Part shown: positions 5,617 through 8,263 of the stretch, piece after piece
How positions within the stretch are numbered: position 1 is the stretch's first letter
Layout of the letters: each line of letters begins with the position of its first letter
DNA from: an archaeon
GTDB lineage: Archaea > Asgardarchaeota > Hermodarchaeia > Hermodarchaeales > Hermodarchaeaceae
Direction: 5' to 3'
DNA: 8,263 nucleotides
Assembly (NCBI GenBank): GCA_016550405.1
Contig: JABXGX010000138.1
Span: 1-8,263 of the forward strand
Notes under the pieces: generated by a model
Told to the model about the DNA's origin: nothing
What the model saw: only the letters and a program-made list of their open reading frames with translations
Database searches by the model: none
Made by a program: the position numbers and the translations under genes

Positions 5617-8263
5617 TTCTCCTCACTAAGAACACGTTCAATGATTACATCTAGGTTCACAGCTTTGCCATGATCACTCCGTGCAGGATCGACACCATCT
5701 TCGCCATATTTGAATTGGATAATCTCTCCCGTTGAGTTTCGAACTGTGCCATCATATTCGACTTTGATGTCTTGGAGTGCATTGATGAGCCGGCGTTGCA
5801 TGTATCCACTGGTACTAGTCCGTACAGCAGTGTCTACGAGGCCTTCTCGACCACCCATAGCGTGGAAGAAGAATTCAATGGGATTCAATCCTTTTCGATA
5901 ACTGGCTTCGACAAACCCTCGTGCCTGTGGCGATAGGTCGCCTTGAGTGAAGTGAGGTAGTGTTCGTCTCCGATATCCTCGAGAGATTCTTTGCCCGCGG
6001 ACAGCTTGCTGTCCCACACTAGCGGCCATTTGTGCAAGGTTGAGAGGATTTCCCTTTGCCCCGGTTCCAGTCATAATCACGGCATGTTTATCTAGTCCTA
6101 GTTGTTGTTCGGCAACTTCACCAGCTTCGTCACGAGCACGAGCAAGGATTTCAATCATTTTCATCTCAAAGGTTTCTTCAAGTGAGCGACCAGGAAGCCG
6201 TTGGAGTTCATCAGCCTCATATATTTGGACTAGTTGGCTTCCTTCTTGCTCTGCATCGGAGAGAATTTGTTCAATCCGACGTATTGCGGTTGGTGAAAGA
6301 ATAACATCGTCAATTCCCATACTAAAGCCCATGTTAGTGATCAGCACCACTAATAGTGGGCAAATTGCATCGAGGAATCTTCGAGCCGCGGCGTTACCGT
6401 AATCTTTTGCGATTCGGTGAAGGACGCTTTCAGGTTGTGCGGCACCAATCGCCTTTTTGTCAATTACCCCGGCAAGGAGTTGTCCATCACGAATGAAGAC
6501 GTAAGCATCATACGGACAAGCCTCTTTTTCACAGACATCACATTTCTGGCAGATTCGCGCTTTCAACGAAAGGTTAAGACCCTTCGGGAGTAACATACTG
6601 AAAATTTGCTTTCCAGTCCACATCGGTTCGGGATCAATAATGGTGGGTGGTGGGAGGTCCTCACGATATCCCGCGGATGCAAGAAGCTGACAGGTCTGGC
6701 GTTTGTTGAAAACAGAATTCTTTCGAGTGAGTAAGAACGCAGACGAGATGTAGTCTTGGATTCCTCCAATGATTGGACCTCCATAACGTGGACTCAGAAT
6801 CTGTTCCTGTACAAGCATCAATATTCGTGCTTCAGCCCGAGCTTCTTCACTTTGTGGGACATGAAGGTTCATTTCGTCACCATCAAAGTCGGCATTATAT
6901 GGTGGGCAGACGACGAGGTGGAGCCGGAAAGTCCGATATTTCATTACTTTCACCTCGTGAGCCATAATGGACATCCTGTGAAGCGATGGTTGACGATTGA
7001 AGAGGACAATGTCGCCGGACCTCAGATGTCTTTCAATAACATAGCCGGGTGCTAATCCATCAGCATTTGTTTTTCGATCTTTCACATAACGGAGATCGAT
7101 ACGTTTACCATCAGGACGGACGACATAATTACAGCCAGGATAGCCTTGTGGTCCTTTCAAGACCAGTTCTCGCATATCTTCGATATTCCATTCAGTGACG
7201 CGCTCAGGAACTGTTAGGGTCTTGGCAATTTCTGTGGGAACCCCAACTTCGTTGATGGATAGGTTGGGGTCGGGTGAAATTACCGTACGAGCAGAGAAGT
7301 CGACACGTTTGCCTGAGAGGTTGCTTCGAAATCGTCCTTCTTTACCCTTTAGTCGCTGAGCTAGTGTTCGTAGGGCACGGCCTGATCGATGGCGAGCCGG
7401 TGGAATGCCAGAAACTTCATTGTTGAAGTAAGTTGTTATGTGGTATTGTAGAAGTTCCCAGAGGTCTTCTACAATGAGCTGGGGTGCTCCGGCTTCAATA
7501 TTTTCTCGTAGTCGTTGATTAATTCGGATTACATCAACAAGCTTGTGGGTGAGGTCATCTTCGGATTTTACTCCAGATTCTAACGTGATAGAGGGACGAA
7601 CAGCAACAGGAGGTACGGGTTGGACGGTTAGAATCATCCATTCGGGTTTAGAGACACGGGTATCGATTCCCATGAGGAAATTATCATCAGGAGTTATGCG
7701 TTCAAGTCGGTCACGAATATCAGTGGGAGTCATCCGGACGCTGCCTTCCATTTTCTCCTCATAGAAAGTGGTTGGCTTTTCGAATTTGATTTTATATTGT
7801 TCAGCCTCACAGTGGGGACAAGTTGTAGCCTTTCCTGCTTCTTTGAGGACTTCATCAGCAATTTCTTGGTCAAGATGGTTGTATCTCTCATAATGAGCAT
7901 CCATTTTTTCTTTGAACTTCTGCCATGATTCATCTTTCAGTTTTAGTCGAGCACAACGTCGACATAGAGCCTTAAGGAATTTTTTGATTTGTTTGGCAAA
8001 GCTCACATGGACAACTGGTCGAGCCAATTCGATATGTCCGAAGTGACCAGGGCATTCGCCAACGCGGTTTCCACAGGATTTACATCGTTGACCGGGTTCA
8101 ATAGTACCTAATTTGGGGTCCATGAGCCCTGAGGAAATAGGAAGACCGTCTTCGTCGTAAGTGTCAGCGGTAATAACCTGTGTGACACTCATCTTGCGAA
8201 TGATTTCCGGTGAGAGCAGCCCAAACCAGACACTGCCAACCTGCTTAAGTGGATGTGAAATTC
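5613..8263 (-). CDS. rpoA1: DNA-directed RNA polymerase subunit A', 5' end beyond window
   Basis: N-terminal two thirds of the split largest RNA polymerase subunit; it holds the clamp, the active-site Mg ligands and the bridge helix. The frame stays open to the window edge. Before the Met at 8192 it reads QVGSVWFGLLSPEIIRK, the conserved A' N-terminus, so 8192 is an internal Met and only a few residues are missing. Numbering from that Met, zinc ligands appear as CKSCG plus CPGH (37-50) and CRRC with CPHC (77-80, 125-128). GKRVDFSARTVISPDP (294-309) and FNRQPSLHRMSIMAH (398-412) are conserved. NADFDGD (433-439) is the catalytic Mg motif. A Cys cluster lies at 548-559. The bridge-helix region runs from GDLSPQARGF (751-760) to GREGLVDTAVRTSTSGYMQR (781-800). 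It ends SDHGKAVNLDVIIERVLSEEK, the usual archaeal split site, with rpoA2 starting 6 nt later. Confidence 0.98.
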   Translation of the reverse strand, partial: ISHPLKQVGSVWFGLLSPEIIRKMSVTQVITADTYDEDGLPISSGLMDPKLGTIEPGQRCKSCGNRVGECPGHFGHIELARPVVHVSFAKQIKKFLKALCRRCARLKLKDESWQKFKEKMDAHYERYNHLDQEIADEVLKEAGKATTCPHCEAEQYKIKFEKPTTFYEEKMEGSVRMTPTDIRDRLERITPDDNFLMGIDTRVSKPEWMILTVQPVPPVAVRPSITLESGVKSEDDLTHKLVDVIRINQRLRENIEAGAPQLIVEDLWELLQYHITTYFNNEVSGIPPARHRSGRALRTLAQRLKGKEGRFRSNLSGKRVDFSARTVISPDPNLSINEVGVPTEIAKTLTVPERVTEWNIEDMRELVLKGPQGYPGCNYVVRPDGKRIDLRYVKDRKTNADGLAPGYVIERHLRSGDIVLFNRQPSLHRMSIMAHEVKVMKYRTFRLHLVVCPPYNADFDGDEMNLHVPQSEEARAEARILMLVQEQILSPRYGGPIIGGIQDYISSAFLLTRKNSVFNKRQTCQLLASAGYREDLPPPTIIDPEPMWTGKQIFSMLLPKGLNLSLKARICQKCDVCEKEACPYDAYVFIRDGQLLAGVIDKKAIGAAQPESVLHRIAKDYGNAAARRFLDAICPLLVVLITNMGFSMGIDDVILSPTAIRRIEQILSDAEQEGSQLVQIYEADELQRLPGRSLEETFEMKMIEILARARDEAGEVAEQQLGLDKHAVIMTGTGAKGNPLNLAQMAASVGQQAVRGQRISRGYRRRTLPHFTQGDLSPQARGFVEASYRKGLNPIEFFFHAMGGREGLVDTAVRTSTSGYMQRRLINALQDIKVEYDGTVRNSTGEIIQFKYGEDGVDPARSDHGKAVNLDVIIERVLSEEK

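Noticed and set aside
8190..8192. Met at 8192 as the start of RpoA'
   Set aside because: The same frame upstream encodes QVGSVWFGLLSPEIIRK, the conserved N-terminus of A', so the Met is internal and the real start lies outside the window.

Overview
The window is a piece of an archaeal chromosome and carries the conserved transcription/translation cluster. Every gene recognised is on the minus strand, so transcription runs from high to low coordinates. In that order the genes are: RNA polymerase subunit A' (rpoA1, 5' end cut by the window edge), subunit A'' (rpoA2, interrupted by an intein), ribosomal protein L30e, archaeal NusA, ribosomal protein S12 (uS12), ribosomal protein S7 (uS7), and the first 148 residues of elongation factor 1-alpha (3' end cut by the other edge). 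The split A'/A'' polymerase, two-KH-domain NusA, L30e and aEF-1A exclude bacteria. EF-1A carries the longer 'GEFEAG...GQTREH' segment shared by Crenarchaeota-like archaea and eukaryotes, and no EF-2 gene lies between S7 and EF-1A. Both points favour a TACK- or Asgard-type archaeon over a classical euryarchaeote. I cannot fix the lineage further from this window.

Layout: 5613-8263 is A'. A 6-nt gap precedes A'' (2778-5606), so the two halves of the large subunit are co-transcribed. A 212-nt spacer (2566-2777) with several small hairpins and TATA-like boxes precedes L30e. NusA begins on a GTG that overlaps the L30e stop codon. A 79-nt spacer with a possible promoter precedes S12, and S12 and S7 are 15 nt apart. 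A 167-nt spacer with a good BRE/TATA-like element precedes EF-1A. Ribosome-binding sites are visible before A'', L30e, NusA, S12 and S7. They sit in a consistent register, about 8-10 nt after the GAGG-equivalent position, which helps choose the starts.

The most notable element is a 540-residue intein (3735-5354) inside the trigger-loop motif of A''. The splicing residues (Ser1, block B TxxH, terminal His-Asn, Thr+1) and both LAGLIDADG motifs with acidic residues look intact. It is therefore probably a splicing-competent mobile element that may still home. Precise removal leaves a 402-residue A'' of ordinary length with a continuous trigger-loop motif, so polymerase activity in this organism should depend on protein splicing. 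I see no CRISPR array, tRNA, rRNA, insertion sequence or novel defence cassette. Apart from the intein this is a normal housekeeping region.
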